A DNA stretch of 64,000 nucleotides from Helicovermis profundi (GCF_033097505.1 NZ_AP028654.1:2728001-2792000); one strand, 5' to 3'; positions 9,633-19,495 are shown, counted from the first letter of the stretch. Numbers and translations: made by a program. The notes: a model not told the origin generated them from the letters alone.

Positions 9633-10031
9633 TTACCAAATGTAGCAAAGAACCTCTCCACCAACACCAAGTTTTCTAGCTTCTTTATCTGTAATAATAC
9701 CATTTGAAGTAGAAACTATAGCAATTCCAAGTCCACCTAGAACTTTAGGAATTTCATTTTTGTTAACGTAAACTCTTAATCCAGGTTTAGAAATTCTCTT
9801 TAACCCTGTAATTACTTTTTCTTTGTTAGAGCCATACTTTAAATCAATTTTAATTAAACCTTGCTTATCATCTTCTACGACATTAAAGCTTTTAATAAAA
9901 CCTTCATCAAATAAAATTTCTGCGATTTTTTTCTTCATATTTGAAGCTGGAACTTCTACGCTTTTATGTTTAACCATATTAGCATTCCTTATACGCGTAA
10001 GCATATCTGCTATTGGATCTGTAATCATCAT
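9633..10031 (-). CDS. rpsH: 30S ribosomal protein S8
   Basis: 132 residues, [20 protein letters not shown] at the N-terminus and the [23 protein letters not shown]-binding loop near the C-terminus. S8 organises the central domain of 16S rRNA; in other bacteria it represses spc operon translation. The second methionine could equally be the initiator. Confidence 0.98.
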   Translation of the reverse strand: MMITDPIADMLTRIRNANMVKHKSVEVPASNMKKKIAEILFDEGFIKSFNVVEDDKQGLIKIDLKYGSNKEKVITGLKRISKPGLRVYVNKNEIPKVLGGLGIAIVSTSNGIITDKEARKLGVGGEVLCYIW

Positions 10032-10056
10032 GATTTATTACCTCCCTTCTTTCTTT

Positions 10057-10242
10057 CTACCAACTTGCTTTTCTTACACCAGGTATTTGACCTTTGTAAG
10101 CTAATTCTCTAAAACAAATACGACAAATACCAAATTTTCTAAGATAAGCATGTGGTCTACCGCATATTTTACATCTATTATATTCTCTTGAAGAAAACTT
10201 TTGTTTTCTAGCCTGTTTAACTTTTAGAGATTTCTTTGCCAA
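10057..10242 (-). CDS. rpsN: 30S ribosomal protein S14, zinc type
   Basis: 61 residues, the short zinc-ribbon form of S14. Four cysteines, C24, C27, C40 and C43, bind zinc (CKIC...CRIC). S14 belongs to the 30S head near S3 and S10. Its placement between rplE and rpsH is the standard one for type-Z S14. Confidence 0.98.
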   Translation of the reverse strand: MAKKSLKVKQARKQKFSSREYNRCKICGRPHAYLRKFGICRICFRELAYKGQIPGVRKASW

Positions 10243-10253
10243 TGCTACCCCTC

Positions 10254-10793
10254 CTATTTTGCGAACGGCATTCCCATTAATTTTAACAACTCTTTTGATT
10301 CTTCATCAGTCTTAGCAGTTGTAACAAATGTAATATCCATTCCTCTAACTTTATCAACTTTATCATATTCTATTTCAGGGAATATAAGTTGTTCTTTAAT
10401 ACCAACAGTGTAATTTCCTCTTCCGTCAAACGCATTAGGATTTACTCCTCTAAAGTCTCTTACTCTTGGAAGCGCAATATTTACGAACCTATCTAAGAAT
10501 TCATACATTTTTTCGCCTCTAAGCGTAACTTTAGCACCAACAGCCATTCCTTCTCTAACTTTAAAGTTCGCTACGGATTTTTTTGCATTTGTAACAATCG
10601 GCTGTTGTCCAGCAATTGTTGCAAGTTCTCCTACAGCAACTTGAATTATTTTAGGATTGTCTTTAGCTTCGCCAAGACCCATGTTAATTACAATTTTATC
10701 AAACTTTGGAGTTTCCATTACACTTTTATATTTAAACTTCTCGTTTAATGCTTTAACTACTTCGCTATTATACTTTTCTTTTAATCTAGCCAT
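10254..10793 (-). CDS. rplE: 50S ribosomal protein L5
   Basis: 179 residues, [20 protein letters not shown] at the start, with the conserved [11 protein letters not shown] and [25 protein letters not shown] blocks. L5 binds 5S rRNA and contacts the P-site tRNA elbow. Its gene follows rplX by 27 bp. Confidence 0.98.
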   Translation of the reverse strand: MARLKEKYNSEVVKALNEKFKYKSVMETPKFDKIVINMGLGEAKDNPKIIQVAVGELATIAGQQPIVTNAKKSVANFKVREGMAVGAKVTLRGEKMYEFLDRFVNIALPRVRDFRGVNPNAFDGRGNYTVGIKEQLIFPEIEYDKVDKVRGMDITFVTTAKTDEESKELLKLMGMPFAK

Positions 10794-10820
10794 ATCGAAG
10801 TCAACCTCCTTTCTTATGGA

Positions 10821-11132
10821 TTAATCTAAGATTTCTCCAGATTTAACTGAAACTCTAACTTTTTTTCCATCTTCTAATATTGTGTGTTTAACTCTAGTTC
10901 CAACTTTTTCTTTTGGATCCCAAAGCATTACATTTGAAACATGAACTGCAGCTTCTTGATGGATTATTCCACCTTGTTGAACTGTAGCAGATGGTTTCTG
11001 ATGCTTAGTTACCATGTTCACACCCTCAACTATAACACGCTCTTTAGCAGGGAATACTTGAAGAACTTTACCCTTTTTGCCTTTATCTTTACCAGCAATT
11101 ACAATTACGGTATCATTTTTCTTAATATGCAT
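10821..11132 (-). CDS. rplX: 50S ribosomal protein L24
   Basis: 103 residues with an N-terminal KOW motif ([21 protein letters not shown]) and the conserved [14 protein letters not shown] segment. L24 initiates 50S assembly at the 5' end of 23S rRNA and lies by the exit tunnel. It sits between rplN and rplE. Confidence 0.98.
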   Translation of the reverse strand: MHIKKNDTVIVIAGKDKGKKGKVLQVFPAKERVIVEGVNMVTKHQKPSATVQQGGIIHQEAAVHVSNVMLWDPKEKVGTRVKHTILEDGKKVRVSVKSGEILD

Positions 11133-11150
11133 TAATTACACCTCCTACTT

Positions 11151-11519
11151 TTATAACACTTCTGGAGCGAGAGAAACAATTTTCATAAAATTTCTATCTC
11201 TAAGCTCTCTAGCAACAGGTCCAAATATACGTGTTCCTACAGGAGATAAATCTTCCTTTATTACTACAGCAGCGTTTTCATCAAATTTTACATAGCTACC
11301 GTCATTTCTTCTTGCACCTGTTTTAGTTCTTACTATTACAGCTCTTACAACTTCACCTTTTTTAACAACACCGCCTGGCGTTGCATTTTTAACGGCACAA
11401 ACTATAATATCTCCAATATTTCCATAACGTCTCTTTGAGCCGCCTAAAACACGAATACATAAAAGTTCTTTTGCACCCGAATTGTCAGCTACTTTCAGAC
11501 GTGACTCTTGTTGAATCAT
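11151..11519 (-). CDS. rplN: 50S ribosomal protein L14
   Basis: 122 residues, [20 protein letters not shown] at the N-terminus and the [23 protein letters not shown] end, both family signatures. L14 forms intersubunit bridges and is the docking site of silencing factor RsfS in other bacteria. It lies directly after rpsQ. Confidence 0.98.
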   Translation of the reverse strand: MIQQESRLKVADNSGAKELLCIRVLGGSKRRYGNIGDIIVCAVKNATPGGVVKKGEVVRAVIVRTKTGARRNDGSYVKFDENAAVVIKEDLSPVGTRIFGPVARELRDRNFMKIVSLAPEVL

Positions 11520-11545
11520 TCTAAAACCTCCTTCAAAAGAAGCCC

Positions 11546-11800
11546 TTATTTAGCCTTCTCAATTATTTCTACAAGTCTCCATCTTTTATCCTTACTTAAA
11601 GGCTTAGTTTCCATAATTTTTACTTTATCGCCTATTCCACACTCATTCTTTTCATCATGAGCCTTAAATTTAATTGATTTTTTAACTCTTTTCCCGTATA
11701 ACGGATGACGAACTCTAGTTTCAAATTTTACAACTATAGTTTTATCCATCTTGTCCGATACAACAGTACCTAATCTTACTTTTCTACTGTTTCTTTCCAC
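11546..11800 (-). CDS. rpsQ: 30S ribosomal protein S17
   Basis: 84 residues, a single OB fold with [20 protein letters not shown] and the [20 protein letters not shown] loop. S17 binds the 5' domain of 16S rRNA as a primary assembly protein. The short basic C-terminus [12 protein letters not shown] is intact. Confidence 0.98.
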   Translation of the reverse strand: MERNSRKVRLGTVVSDKMDKTIVVKFETRVRHPLYGKRVKKSIKFKAHDEKNECGIGDKVKIMETKPLSKDKRWRLVEIIEKAK

Positions 11801-11818
11801 GGCTTAGACCTCCTTTAA

Positions 11819-12013
11819 CTACGACTTTATATCTCTTTCTTTCAATACTGTTTTAACTCTAGCAATATCTCTTTTAATTCCCTTAATTTTAAGTGGATTA
11901 TCTAATTGACCAGTAGCTAATTGGAATCTTAAATTGAAAAGTTCGCTTTTAAGATCACCTAATTTTGTTGAAAGCTCATCCGAAGTCATATCTCTAAATT
12001 TATTAGCCTTCAT
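11819..12013 (-). CDS. rpmC: 50S ribosomal protein L29
   Basis: 64 residues forming the usual two-helix hairpin: [20 protein letters not shown] then [17 protein letters not shown]29 lies next to L23 at the tunnel exit, where trigger factor and SRP dock. Its start lies 11 bp inside rplP, so its translation is coupled to that of rplP. Confidence 0.97.
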   Translation of the reverse strand: MKANKFRDMTSDELSTKLGDLKSELFNLRFQLATGQLDNPLKIKGIKRDIARVKTVLKERDIKS

Positions 12014-12446
12014 TTACTTCACCACCCTTTTCAACTACTTCCTCACGCATAATGAACTTGCATTTTATTGGAAGTTTGTTAGCAGCAAGTCGCATAGATT
12101 CTCTAGCTAACTCTTCGCTAACTCCTGACAATTCAAACATTACTCTACCAGGTTTAACAACAGCAACCCAATATTCAGGTGAACCTTTACCAGCTCCCAT
12201 ACGAGTTTCTGCCGGTTTTTGTGTAACTGGCTTGTGTGGGAAAATTTTGATCCAAACTTTACCACCTCTTTTAATATGTCTGTTAATTGCGATTCTAGCA
12301 GCCTCTATTTGATTTGCCGTAATCCAAGCAGGTTCTTGAGCAACAAGTGCAAAATCACCATAAGTGATTGTATTTCCTTTATGCGCTTGACCTTTCATTC
12401 TACCTCTATGTTGTTTACGACGCTTAACTCTCTTAGGCATTAACAT
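12003..12446 (-). CDS. rplP: 50S ribosomal protein L16
   Basis: 147 residues starting [19 protein letters not shown]. The family blocks [22 protein letters not shown] and [21 protein letters not shown] are present, including the conserved arginine of the QEPAW/TRMG region near the A-site tRNA. Its 3' end overlaps rpmC by 11 bp. Confidence 0.98.
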   Translation of the reverse strand: MLMPKRVKRRKQHRGRMKGQAHKGNTITYGDFALVAQEPAWITANQIEAARIAINRHIKRGGKVWIKIFPHKPVTQKPAETRMGAGKGSPEYWVAVVKPGRVMFELSGVSEELARESMRLAANKLPIKCKFIMREEVVEKGGEVNEG

Positions 12447-12482
12447 ATTGTACGCCTCCTTCCGAAACTATTTAAATTCTTT

Positions 12483-13277
12483 TTACTTACTAACGTTTTT
12501 AGTATTTGATCTATTATTTGGTTTGTTATTTCTATTATTTGCGTTTCTATTGTTGTTTCTAGAATTTCTACTATTTTTATTATTTCTTGAATTTCTATCT
12601 CTTTGAGGTTTAGCTTGAAGTCTTTGAAGTATAACTCCATCTTTAGTAGGAAGTACTTCCCCATGGTTAATCCAAACTTTAATTCCTAATTTACCATAAG
12701 TAGTATTAGCTTCAGCAAATCCGTAATCAATGTCAGCTCTTAAAGTAGATAGTGGAACATTTCCTTCACTATATCCTTCAACTCTTGCCATTTCAGCTCC
12801 GCCAAGTCTACCAGAAGTTGAAACTTTAATTCCTTGTACTCCTGCTCTCATTGATCTAGTTATTACTTGTTTCATAGCTCTTCTAAAAGAAACTCTTCTT
12901 TCAAGTGAAAAAGCAACATTTTCAGCAACTAATTGAGCATCAGTTTCTGTATTTTTAACTTCTGAAATATCTAATTGAATACTTCTTCCAGTCATTTTTT
13001 GCAATTTTTCTCTTAAAATTTTAATACTTTCTCCACCTCTACCTACAATCATTCCAGGTTTAGCAGTAAAAATATTTATTCTAACTCTATTATTTGCAGC
13101 TCTATCAATATATATTCTAGAAATTCCAGAAGTATATAATTCTTTTTTAATAAATTTTCTTATATCGTAATCTTCTTTTAAAAGATCAGCGAAATTTTTC
13201 TTGTTTGCGTACCACTTAGAATCCCAGTCTTTAATTACTCCGACTCTTAAACCATGTGGGCTAACTTTTTGACCCAT
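12483..13277 (-). CDS. rpsC: 30S ribosomal protein S3 with an Asn/Arg-rich C-terminal extension
   Basis: 264 residues from ATG 13275-13277 ([20 protein letters not shown]), which follows GGAGG by seven bases; a longer open frame to 13313 lacks a site. A KH domain with GMIVGRGG (75-82) and the C-terminal S3 domain end by about residue 218. Residues 222-264 are an added tail made almost only of N, R, S and K. Most Firmicutes S3 proteins stop near 218-225 residues, so the tail is unusual. S3 lines the mRNA entry channel and contributes helicase activity. Confidence 0.97.
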   Translation of the reverse strand: MGQKVSPHGLRVGVIKDWDSKWYANKKNFADLLKEDYDIRKFIKKELYTSGISRIYIDRAANNRVRINIFTAKPGMIVGRGGESIKILREKLQKMTGRSIQLDISEVKNTETDAQLVAENVAFSLERRVSFRRAMKQVITRSMRAGVQGIKVSTSGRLGGAEMARVEGYSEGNVPLSTLRADIDYGFAEANTTYGKLGIKVWINHGEVLPTKDGVILQRLQAKPQRDRNSRNNKNSRNSRNNNRNANNRNNKPNNRSNTKNVSK

Positions 13278-13290
13278 TAATAACCCTCCT

Positions 13291-13626
13291 TTATTTTCTC
13301 TCTGAAACAGCAACCCCGATATGGCTTGTTCTTCTAAGCATTGGATTAGCTCTACCCATTGAACCAGCAGTAAATCTCTTCATAGTTGGTCCTTGATTAG
13401 CATAAACTTCAGAAATATATAAATCTTCAACATTCATGTTGTGATTATTTTCAGCATTTGCAACAGCAGAATCTAACACTTTAAGCATAAGTCTTGCACC
13501 TTTTCTTGGTGTAAACTGAAGAATAGCTCTTGCTTCTTTAGCGCTTTTTCCTCTAACCAAGTTGGCAATAGCTTTAACTTTTCTAGGCGAAATTCTCACG
13601 TGCTTAGCTACAGCTTTAGCTTGCAT
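13291..13626 (-). CDS. rplV: 50S ribosomal protein L22
   Basis: 111 residues, [28 protein letters not shown] at the N-terminus; the beta-hairpin segment [20 protein letters not shown] reaches into the exit tunnel. The hairpin has no insertion or deletion of the kind linked to macrolide resistance. It ends 13 bp before the rpsC start. Confidence 0.98.
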   Translation of the reverse strand: MQAKAVAKHVRISPRKVKAIANLVRGKSAKEARAILQFTPRKGARLMLKVLDSAVANAENNHNMNVEDLYISEVYANQGPTMKRFTAGSMGRANPMLRRTSHIGVAVSERK

Positions 13627-13653
13627 TTGTTTACCTCCTTACGTAATTAACCT

Positions 13654-13923
13654 TTATTTCTTTTTATCTGCGGCGTGACCTCTGAACGTTCTAGTTGGAG
13701 AAAATTCTCCTAACTTATGTCCAATCATATCCTCAGTCACATAAACAGGTATATGTTTTCTTCCGTCATGAACAGCAATAGTATGTCCAACCATTTGTGG
13801 AAAAATTGTTGATGCTCTAGACCAAGTTTTAATTATTTTCTTCTGTTCGCTTTCGTTCATAGCTTCAATTTTCTTTAATAGTCCTTTGTGTACAAAAGGT
13901 CCCTTTTTAAGTGATCTTGACAT
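13654..13923 (-). CDS. rpsS: 30S ribosomal protein S19
   Basis: 89 residues, [20 protein letters not shown] at the start and [19 protein letters not shown] at the end, both strongly conserved. S19 sits on the 30S head, contacting S13 and the large subunit. It lies between rplB and rplV. Confidence 0.98.
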   Translation of the reverse strand: MSRSLKKGPFVHKGLLKKIEAMNESEQKKIIKTWSRASTIFPQMVGHTIAVHDGRKHIPVYVTEDMIGHKLGEFSPTRTFRGHAADKKK

Positions 13924-13963
13924 TAGGTTGTCCTCCCTTCATTACTCAAATATTGATGTTTAA

Positions 13964-14794
13964 TTATTTCTTTCTTCTAGAAACAATATATTTATTTGAA
14001 TGTTTGTTTTTCTTTCTAGTTTTATATCCAAGTGTTGGTTTACCCCAAGGAGTAACAGGACTAGGACGTCCAATAGGAGCTTTACCTTCACCACCACCAT
14101 GTGGGTGATCGTTAGGGTTCATTACAGATCCTCTGACAGTAGGTCTAATTCCCATATGTCTTTTCTTTCCTGCTTTACCAATCTTGATGTTTTCGTGATC
14201 TGTGTTTCCAACTTGACCAATTGTAGCTCTACATTCTTTTCTCACATATCTCATTTCGCCCGATGGAAGTCTTAATAAAACATAATCTCCCTCTTTAGCC
14301 ATTAATTGAGCTGAGTTTCCTGCAGATCTAACTAATTGTCCACCTTTACCAGGTTTAAGTTCAATGTTATGAATTAGAGTACCTGTAGGCATAGCATGCA
14401 TAGGCATTGCATTACCAACTTTAATATCAGAATTTACTCCTGAAATTATTGTATCTCCAACATTTAAATGATTTGGTGCTAAAATATAATTTTTTTCACC
14501 ATCAGCATATGTTATAAGTGCTATATTCGCAGATCTATTTGGATCGTACTCGATAGCTTTTACAGTTGCTGGAACATCATCTTTTGATCTTTTGAAATCA
14601 ATAATTCTATATTTAATTTTGTAGCCGCCACCTTTATGACGAACTGTTATTCTACCTTGATTATTTCTACCAGAATTTTTTTTCAAAGAAACACATAATG
14701 CTTTCTCAGGTGCCTTCTTAGTAATGTTATCGAAAGTAGAAACTGTCATATGTCTAACACCAGGTGAAGTGGGTTTAAATCCTCTTATTCCCAT
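13964..14794 (-). CDS. rplB: 50S ribosomal protein L2
   Basis: 276 residues from ATG 14792-14794 ([19 protein letters not shown]). An ATG two codons earlier (14798-14800) is only two bases from the GGAGG site, so the second is preferred and matches the family start. The core RNA-binding block [18 protein letters not shown] and the C-terminal [13 protein letters not shown], which holds the conserved histidine near the peptidyl transferase centre, are intact. Confidence 0.97.
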   Translation of the reverse strand: MGIRGFKPTSPGVRHMTVSTFDNITKKAPEKALCVSLKKNSGRNNQGRITVRHKGGGYKIKYRIIDFKRSKDDVPATVKAIEYDPNRSANIALITYADGEKNYILAPNHLNVGDTIISGVNSDIKVGNAMPMHAMPTGTLIHNIELKPGKGGQLVRSAGNSAQLMAKEGDYVLLRLPSGEMRYVRKECRATIGQVGNTDHENIKIGKAGKKRHMGIRPTVRGSVMNPNDHPHGGGEGKAPIGRPSPVTPWGKPTLGYKTRKKNKHSNKYIVSRRKK

Positions 14795-14819
14795 ATTCAT
14801 ACCCTCCTTTTAGTTTCAA

Positions 14820-15110
14820 TTACATACCTTCGAAGAATTCAATTTCTTTACTACCAGCTGCCAATTTAACAATTGCTTTTTTCCAGCTAACAGTTCTTCC
14901 AACGAATCTTCCTTGTCTTTTAAGCTTTCCACTTACATTCATTGTATTAACTTTTTCTACTTTAACGTCAAATATTTTTTCTACTGCTGCTCTAATTTCA
15001 GTTTTAGTAGCTGTTTTTAATACTCTAAAAGTATATTTCTTTTCATTCATTAATTCCATTGTATTTTCAGTTACAATAGGTTTAATTAAGATATCATAAG
15101 GTGTTTTCAT
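14820..15110 (-). CDS. rplW: 50S ribosomal protein L23
   Basis: 96 residues, [21 protein letters not shown] at the N-terminus. L23 surrounds the tunnel exit and docks trigger factor and SRP. Its ATG overlaps the rplD stop codon by one base (TAATG), a translational-coupling junction. Confidence 0.98.
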   Translation of the reverse strand: MKTPYDILIKPIVTENTMELMNEKKYTFRVLKTATKTEIRAAVEKIFDVKVEKVNTMNVSGKLKRQGRFVGRTVSWKKAIVKLAAGSKEIEFFEGM

Positions 15111-15733
15111 TATGCGTATACCTCCTCAATCTTCTTAGCTGCTTCTTCTGTTAATATTAAAGTGTTATATTTTAATATTTCATAAACATTTAAAGAACCA
15201 ACGAAAGAAGCTTTTGCTCCCTTAATGTTTGTAGTTGATTTATAAACGTTTTTATTGTTTTCTAAAGTTACTACTAAAGCTTTTTTATCCGCTTTTACAT
15301 TCTGTAAAATCTTAATCATTTCTTTAGTTTTTGGAGCATCAATTTTTAATGAATCTAAAATAATAATTTCTCCAGCATTAACTTTAGAACTTAATGCAGA
15401 TCTTAATGCTAATTGCTTTACCTTTTTAGGTAATTTATAGCTATAATCTCTTGGTTTTGGAGCAAATGCAACACCACCACCAACAAAATGAGGCGCTCTA
15501 GTTGTTCCTTGTCTAGCTCTACCAGTTCCTTTTTGTCTAAAAGGTTTTTTACCGCCACCTCTTACTTCAGCTCTTGTTTTAGCTGATTGAGTTCCTTGTC
15601 TTTGGTTAGCTAAATAATTTTTAACTGATTCATATAATACATGTTCATTCACTTCTATTCCATAAACGTTATCGTTTAATTCAATTTCTCTGATTTTTTC
15701 ACCAGAAACATTTAGAATATCTAACTTAGGCAC
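15110..15733 (-). CDS. rplD: 50S ribosomal protein L4
   Basis: 207 residues. The extended loop [24 protein letters not shown] (about 58-84) lines the exit tunnel, and the globular part ends [20 protein letters not shown]. In some bacteria L4 also controls S10 operon attenuation; no such function is visible here. One-base overlap with rplW. Confidence 0.98.
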   Translation of the reverse strand: MPKLDILNVSGEKIREIELNDNVYGIEVNEHVLYESVKNYLANQRQGTQSAKTRAEVRGGGKKPFRQKGTGRARQGTTRAPHFVGGGVAFAPKPRDYSYKLPKKVKQLALRSALSSKVNAGEIIILDSLKIDAPKTKEMIKILQNVKADKKALVVTLENNKNVYKSTTNIKGAKASFVGSLNVYEILKYNTLILTEEAAKKIEEVYA

Positions 15734-15758
15734 TGTGTAACCTCCTTTCTAAAACAAT

Positions 15759-16388
15759 TTACTTACTTGCTTTTATTGCTTTTTGAATTCTAAGTAATCC
15801 GCCTTTTGGTCCTGGAATTGCACCTTTGATAAGTAATAAATTCTTATCAGCGTCTACTTTAACAACTTCTAAATTTTGGATAGTAACTTTCTCGTTACCC
15901 ATTTTACCAGCCATATGTGTTCCCTTAATTACTCTACCAGGATATGAAGCTGCTCCAATTGATCCTTTAAGTCTGTGATGCTTCGAACCATGTGTCTCTG
16001 GTCCTCTACTTTGATTCCATCTTCTAATAGGTCCTTGAGTTCCTTTACCCTTAGAAGTTCCTGAAGCATCAACTTTCATCCCTGCTTCAAAAATATCAGC
16101 TTTGATTTCTTGTCCTAAAGTATATCCAGACACATCATCAACTCTAATTTCTGCTAAATGTCTCATAAGCTCCACACCAGCTTTTTCAAAATGACCTTTA
16201 GTAGGTTTGTTAACTTTATTTTTTTTCTTTCCAAATCCAACTTGAATAGCTGTGTAACCATCATTCTCAAGAGTTTTGATTTGTATTACTTTTAAAGGAC
16301 CAGCCTCTACAACAGTAACCGGAACAACTGTACCATCTTCGTTAAAGATTTGTGTCATTCCTATTTTTCTTCCTAAAATTGTGTTCAT
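15759..16388 (-). CDS. rplC: 50S ribosomal protein L3
   Basis: 209 residues from ATG 16386-16388 ([19 protein letters not shown]), preceded by GGGAGGTG. The open frame extends to 16436, but the extra residues have no family counterpart. The loop [30 protein letters not shown] reaches the peptidyl transferase centre. It is the second gene of the S10 operon. Confidence 0.97.
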   Translation of the reverse strand: MNTILGRKIGMTQIFNEDGTVVPVTVVEAGPLKVIQIKTLENDGYTAIQVGFGKKKNKVNKPTKGHFEKAGVELMRHLAEIRVDDVSGYTLGQEIKADIFEAGMKVDASGTSKGKGTQGPIRRWNQSRGPETHGSKHHRLKGSIGAASYPGRVIKGTHMAGKMGNEKVTIQNLEVVKVDADKNLLLIKGAIPGPKGGLLRIQKAIKASK

Positions 16389-16483
16389 TTTGCACCTCCC
16401 AATAATCTTACAGCGGATTACGCCGAGCATAATCATACTAAAACATTAGGTTTCTATATAAACCTTAAGCTTAGTAAACGATA

Positions 16484-16795
16484 CTATAATTTGATTTCAA
16501 TATCCACACCTGCTGGTAAGTCTAATTTCATTAGAGCATCAACAGTTTTTGGCGTTGGACTTAAAATATCAATAAGTCTCTTGTGAGTTCTCATTTCGAA
16601 TTGCTCTCTAGAGTCCTTATATTTGTGTACGGCCCTAATAACTGTAATAATTTCTTTTTTAGTTGGTAGTGGTACCGGACCTGATACCTCTGCTCCTGTT
16701 CTTTTAGCAGTTTCAACAATTTTAATTGCTGATCCATCTAAAATTTTGTGATCATACGATTTTAACCTTATTCTGATTTTTTGACTACTTGCCAT
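16484..16795 (-). CDS. rpsJ: 30S ribosomal protein S10
   Basis: 103 residues, [23 protein letters not shown] at the start and the [31 protein letters not shown] loop. S10 is in the 30S head and, as NusE, binds NusB and the NusG C-terminal domain in antitermination. It is the first gene of the superoperon, with GGAGGAG before the ATG. Its promoter is at 17007-17035, inside the IS target duplication. Confidence 0.98.
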   Translation of the reverse strand: MASSQKIRIRLKSYDHKILDGSAIKIVETAKRTGAEVSGPVPLPTKKEIITVIRAVHKYKDSREQFEMRTHKRLIDILSPTPKTVDALMKLDLPAGVDIEIKL

Positions 16796-17000
16796 TTTTT
16801 CTCCTCCTTACTTTTGTACGCATTACATGAACATACATCTCTTGTACACTTCGCCGGGTGTGTCGGCATTATTTTTACAAAATATCGCACAAGTAACGAT
16901 CGCCTAATTCTAGATTAGACTTTTCTCAGTAGAAATTTTCCTAAAAACGCTGACAAAACGCTTCTTTGTAACCTCCTACATCATCGCAGTTCACACACAC
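16796..17000 (-). other. S10 operon leader (5' UTR, about 205 nt)
   Basis: No open reading frame is present between the predicted start of transcription (about 17000) and rpsJ. The transcript holds a small GCCG/CGGC hairpin near 16850-16870 and an isolated AGGAGG at 16972-16977 with no well-spaced start codon after it. I see no recognisable riboswitch or terminator. Confidence 0.45.
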
Positions 17001-17006
17001 TCAACT

Positions 17007-17035
17007 AGTATACATCAAACGCTTGATAATTGCAA
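17007..17035 (-). promoter_or_regulatory. sigma-A promoter of the S10-spc-alpha operon
   Basis: On the minus strand TTGCAA (17030-17035) and TATACT (17007-17012) are separated by 17 bp, about 210 bp upstream of rpsJ. The whole promoter lies in the left copy of the 62-bp direct repeat made by IS insertion, so an identical copy exists at 19014-19042. Confidence 0.75.
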
Positions 17036-17068
17036 GCATTTTTTTATATAAATAAAAAAAGATTAGAC
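17007..17068. repeat. left copy of 62-bp target-site duplication
   Basis: These 62 bp are identical, base for base, to 19014-19075 on the other side of the insertion sequence. Long, variable target duplications are a known property of IS1634 and IS1549 type elements, so this is best read as a target-site duplication. It includes the S10 promoter. Confidence 0.9.
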
Positions 17069-17151
17069 GGAAGTTTGACAGTTGCATAAACAAAATTCTA
17101 CCTCAAAGCCAATTATAGGCTTATTTTTTTGTCAAATTTTCCGTTTTACTA

Positions 17152-17180
17152 TTGCGTAGTTTGTCGTATTGTGGTATAAT
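17152..17180 (+). promoter_or_regulatory. promoter of the transposase gene
   Basis: TTGCGT (17152-17157) and a consensus TATAAT (17175-17180) with 17-bp spacing stand 20 bp before the transposase start. AGGAGG follows at about 17190. Confidence 0.65.
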
Positions 17181-17199
17181 GTAAGGAACAGGAGGTATT

Positions 17200-18915
17200 A
17201 TGCTTATGAGACTTTCAACTTCTAAATCAAAAAATGCTACTTCACTTTACGTTATTAAAGATATTACTATTAAAAATAAACGAACAACTAAAATTGTAGA
17301 AAAACTTGGTACTGAAGCACAATTACGTGAAAAATTAAATGGACAAGATCCTTATGAATGGGCAAAAAAATATATAAGTGAACTTAATAAAAAAGAAAAA
17401 GAAAATAAAGTTGAGATTATTGCTAAATTTTCTGAAACTAAACAAATACCAATGGATTCTAAGGTTCATTTCAATGGTGGATATCTTTTTTTACAAGATA
17501 TTTATTATGATTTAGGCCTTCATAAAATTTCAAAGCAAATTTCTGATAAATATAAATTTTCTTTTGATTTAAACAGTATTCTTTCTAGACTCATTTATAC
17601 TAGAATGCTTAATCCGTCTTCTAAGCTTTCTTCTTTTAAAGCCTCTAATGACTTTATTGAACAGCCTAATTTTGAATTACAGCATATTTATAGAGCTTTA
17701 GAAATAATTTCTAAAGAATCTGATTTTATTGAATCAACTGTTTATAAAAATAGTTTAAAATTATCTAAAAGAAATACAAAAGTGCTTTATTACGATTGTA
17801 CAAATTATTTCTTTGAAACTGAAAAAGCCGATGGGTTAAAACAATATGGACTTTCCAAAGAACATCGCCCTAATCCAATTGTACAAATGGGATTATTTAT
17901 GGATGGGGATGGCATACCACTTGCATTTTCTATATTTGATGGAAATAAAAATGAACAGCCAAGTTTAAAACCACTAGAAAAGCGCATATTATCTGATTTT
18001 GATTTATCTAAATTTGTTGTATGTACAGATGCAGGATTAGCATCTAATACCAATAGAATATTTAATAATAAAAACGATAGAGCTTTTATTGTTACACAAT
18101 CATTAAAAAAGCTTAAAAAACATCTTAAAGATTGGGCTCTTGCCCCAAATGGATGGCATTTATCAAATGAGACAAAAAATATTAATTTAGAAAATATAGA
18201 TCATTCTTCAAACAATAAAGCTATTTATTACAAAGAACGTTGGATAAATGAAAATGAATTACCACAAAAATTAATAGTAACATATTCACCAAAATATAGA
18301 GCTTATCAAGAGTACATTCGAAGCACTCAAATACAACGTGCAGAAAAACTTGTTAAAAAACCTTCTAGTATCAATAAAAAGAAACAGAATGATCCAAAGA
18401 GATTTATAGATTCTATTCACTGCACTAATGAAGGTGAAATCGCTGAAAAACAGGTACTTACAATAAATAGAGACACTATTTCTGATGAAGAAAAATATGA
18501 TGGATTCTACGGAGTATGTACAAATCTTGATGATAATGCTGAAACAATTATTAAAGTAAATAAAAGAAGATGGGAAATAGAAGAATCATTTAGAATTCTA
18601 AAAACTGAGTTTAAAGCAAGACCAGTATATTTAAGTAGAGATGATAGAATAAAAGCTCATTTTACAACATGTTTTCTTTCTTTACTGATATATAGGCTTT
18701 TAGAAAAGAAGCTTGATGAAAAATACACTACAAAAGAATTAATAGAAACGTTAAAAAATCATAACTTTATGGAGTTAAAAGGCGAAGGATATATTCCGAC
18801 ATACACACGAACTGATATAACAGATGAATTACATGATAAATTTGGATTTAGAACGGATACCCAAATAATTAGTAATGCTAAAATGAAAAAAATATTAAAA
18901 CAAACGAAAAAGTAA
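17200..18915 (+). CDS. IS1634-family DDE transposase
   Basis: 571 residues. Putative catalytic residues are D199 (YYDCTNYFF), D277 (VVCTDAGLAS) and E461 in RRWEIEESFRILK, matching the R-x3-E-x6-K part of the IS4-superfamily signature. The C-terminal stretch RIKAHFTTCFLSLLIYRLLEKKL is typical of this family. It cuts and joins the element's ends. The gene is intact, with a good promoter and AGGAGG site, so the element may be active. It is the only plus-strand gene in the left half of the window. The ATG at 17206 is an alternative start. Confidence 0.9.
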   Translation: MLMRLSTSKSKNATSLYVIKDITIKNKRTTKIVEKLGTEAQLREKLNGQDPYEWAKKYISELNKKEKENKVEIIAKFSETKQIPMDSKVHFNGGYLFLQDIYYDLGLHKISKQISDKYKFSFDLNSILSRLIYTRMLNPSSKLSSFKASNDFIEQPNFELQHIYRALEIISKESDFIESTVYKNSLKLSKRNTKVLYYDCTNYFFETEKADGLKQYGLSKEHRPNPIVQMGLFMDGDGIPLAFSIFDGNKNEQPSLKPLEKRILSDFDLSKFVVCTDAGLASNTNRIFNNKNDRAFIVTQSLKKLKKHLKDWALAPNGWHLSNETKNINLENIDHSSNNKAIYYKERWINENELPQKLIVTYSPKYRAYQEYIRSTQIQRAEKLVKKPSSINKKKQNDPKRFIDSIHCTNEGEIAEKQVLTINRDTISDEEKYDGFYGVCTNLDDNAETIIKVNKRRWEIEESFRILKTEFKARPVYLSRDDRIKAHFTTCFLSLLIYRLLEKKLDEKYTTKELIETLKNHNFMELKGEGYIPTYTRTDITDELHDKFGFRTDTQIISNAKMKKILKQTKK

Positions 18916-18945
18916 AAAAAGGTACGCACTTTTTACTACATTAAG

Positions 18946-18990
18946 AAACCGTGATAAACTACTGTTTGCAATAGATATCACGGTTTTTCT
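18946..18990 (+). terminator. terminator of the transposase gene
   Basis: An 11-bp perfect stem (18946-18956 with 18976-18986) ending in TTTTT lies 31 bp after the transposase stop codon, inside the right IS end. Confidence 0.75.
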
Positions 18991-19013
18991 GCTCTACAAC
19001 TGTCAAAGACGAG

Positions 19014-19075
19014 AGTATACATCAAACGCTTGATAATTGCAAGCATTTTTTTATATAAATAAAAAAAGATTAGAC
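19014..19075. repeat. right copy of 62-bp target-site duplication
   Basis: Identical to 17007-17068. It carries the same TTGCAA/TATACT promoter (19014-19042, minus strand), which here points leftward into the IS, antisense to the transposase. It continues directly into the first unit of the tuf-associated repeat array. Confidence 0.9.
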
Positions 19076-19495
19076 TCCCCCAAGCTTTGCTTACTTCGTC
19101 CGCTACTTAAAACATATATCTCTTTTCTTGGTTTGCACTGCTACCGACGAACTCCATTTCTTCGAAATTCCCATTCGTCTTATTTGGAACACTATCCCAA
19201 TAATAAAAAAAGAGAAAGATCAGACTCCCCTAAGCTTTGCTTACTTCGTCCACATTTAACGGTATATCGATTCTCTTGGTTTGCACTGCTACCGACGAAC
19301 TCCATTTCTTCGAAATTCCCATTCGTCTTATTTGGAACACTATCCCAATAATAAAAAAAGAGAAAGATCAGACTCCCCTAAGCTTTGCTTACTTCGTCCA
19401 CATTTAACGGTATATCGATTCTCTTGGTTTGCACTGCTACCGACGAACTCCATTTCTTCGAAATTCCCATTCGTCTTATTTGGGATCAAGATCCC
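19050..19495 (-). repeat. tandem array 1: three terminator-like units after tuf copy 1
   Basis: Three near-identical units with periods of about 150, 148 and 149 bp (unit starts near 19050, 19199 and 19347). Each runs from an A-rich/GAGA block through GCTTTGCTTACTTCGTCC and CTACCGACGAACTCC to CTATCCCAAT. On the minus strand each unit can form an AAGAGAA/TTCTCTT stem followed by a T run, like a weakened copy of the tuf terminator. Periods are not multiples of three and there is no coding signal. Confidence 0.85.

Larger units (their letters stand above)
17069..19013 (+). mobile_element. IS1634-like insertion sequence (about 1945 bp)
   Basis: Bounded by 62-bp direct repeats. Near each end is an 11-bp inverted match, TTTGACAGTTG at 17074-17084 and its complement at 18997-19007, five to six bases inside the repeat boundaries. 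One transposase gene fills the element. A short GC-stem followed by seven T at about 17106-17131 may block incoming transcription from the left. The outermost five or six bases at the two ends do not match each other, so exact termini are uncertain by a few bases. Confidence 0.88.

Noticed and set aside
12440..12664. Minus-strand frame overlapping the S3 tail in another phase
   Set aside because: It arises from the low-complexity AAT/AGA codons of the rpsC tail; the S3 reading frame is the conserved one.
16972..16977. Leader peptide in the S10 leader, suggested by an isolated AGGAGG
   Set aside because: No ATG, GTG or TTG start follows at usable spacing and no ORF of meaningful length is present.
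19050..19495. Possible CRISPR array next to tuf
   Set aside because: Units are nearly identical across 148-150 bp, so there are no spacers; the pattern is tandem duplication.
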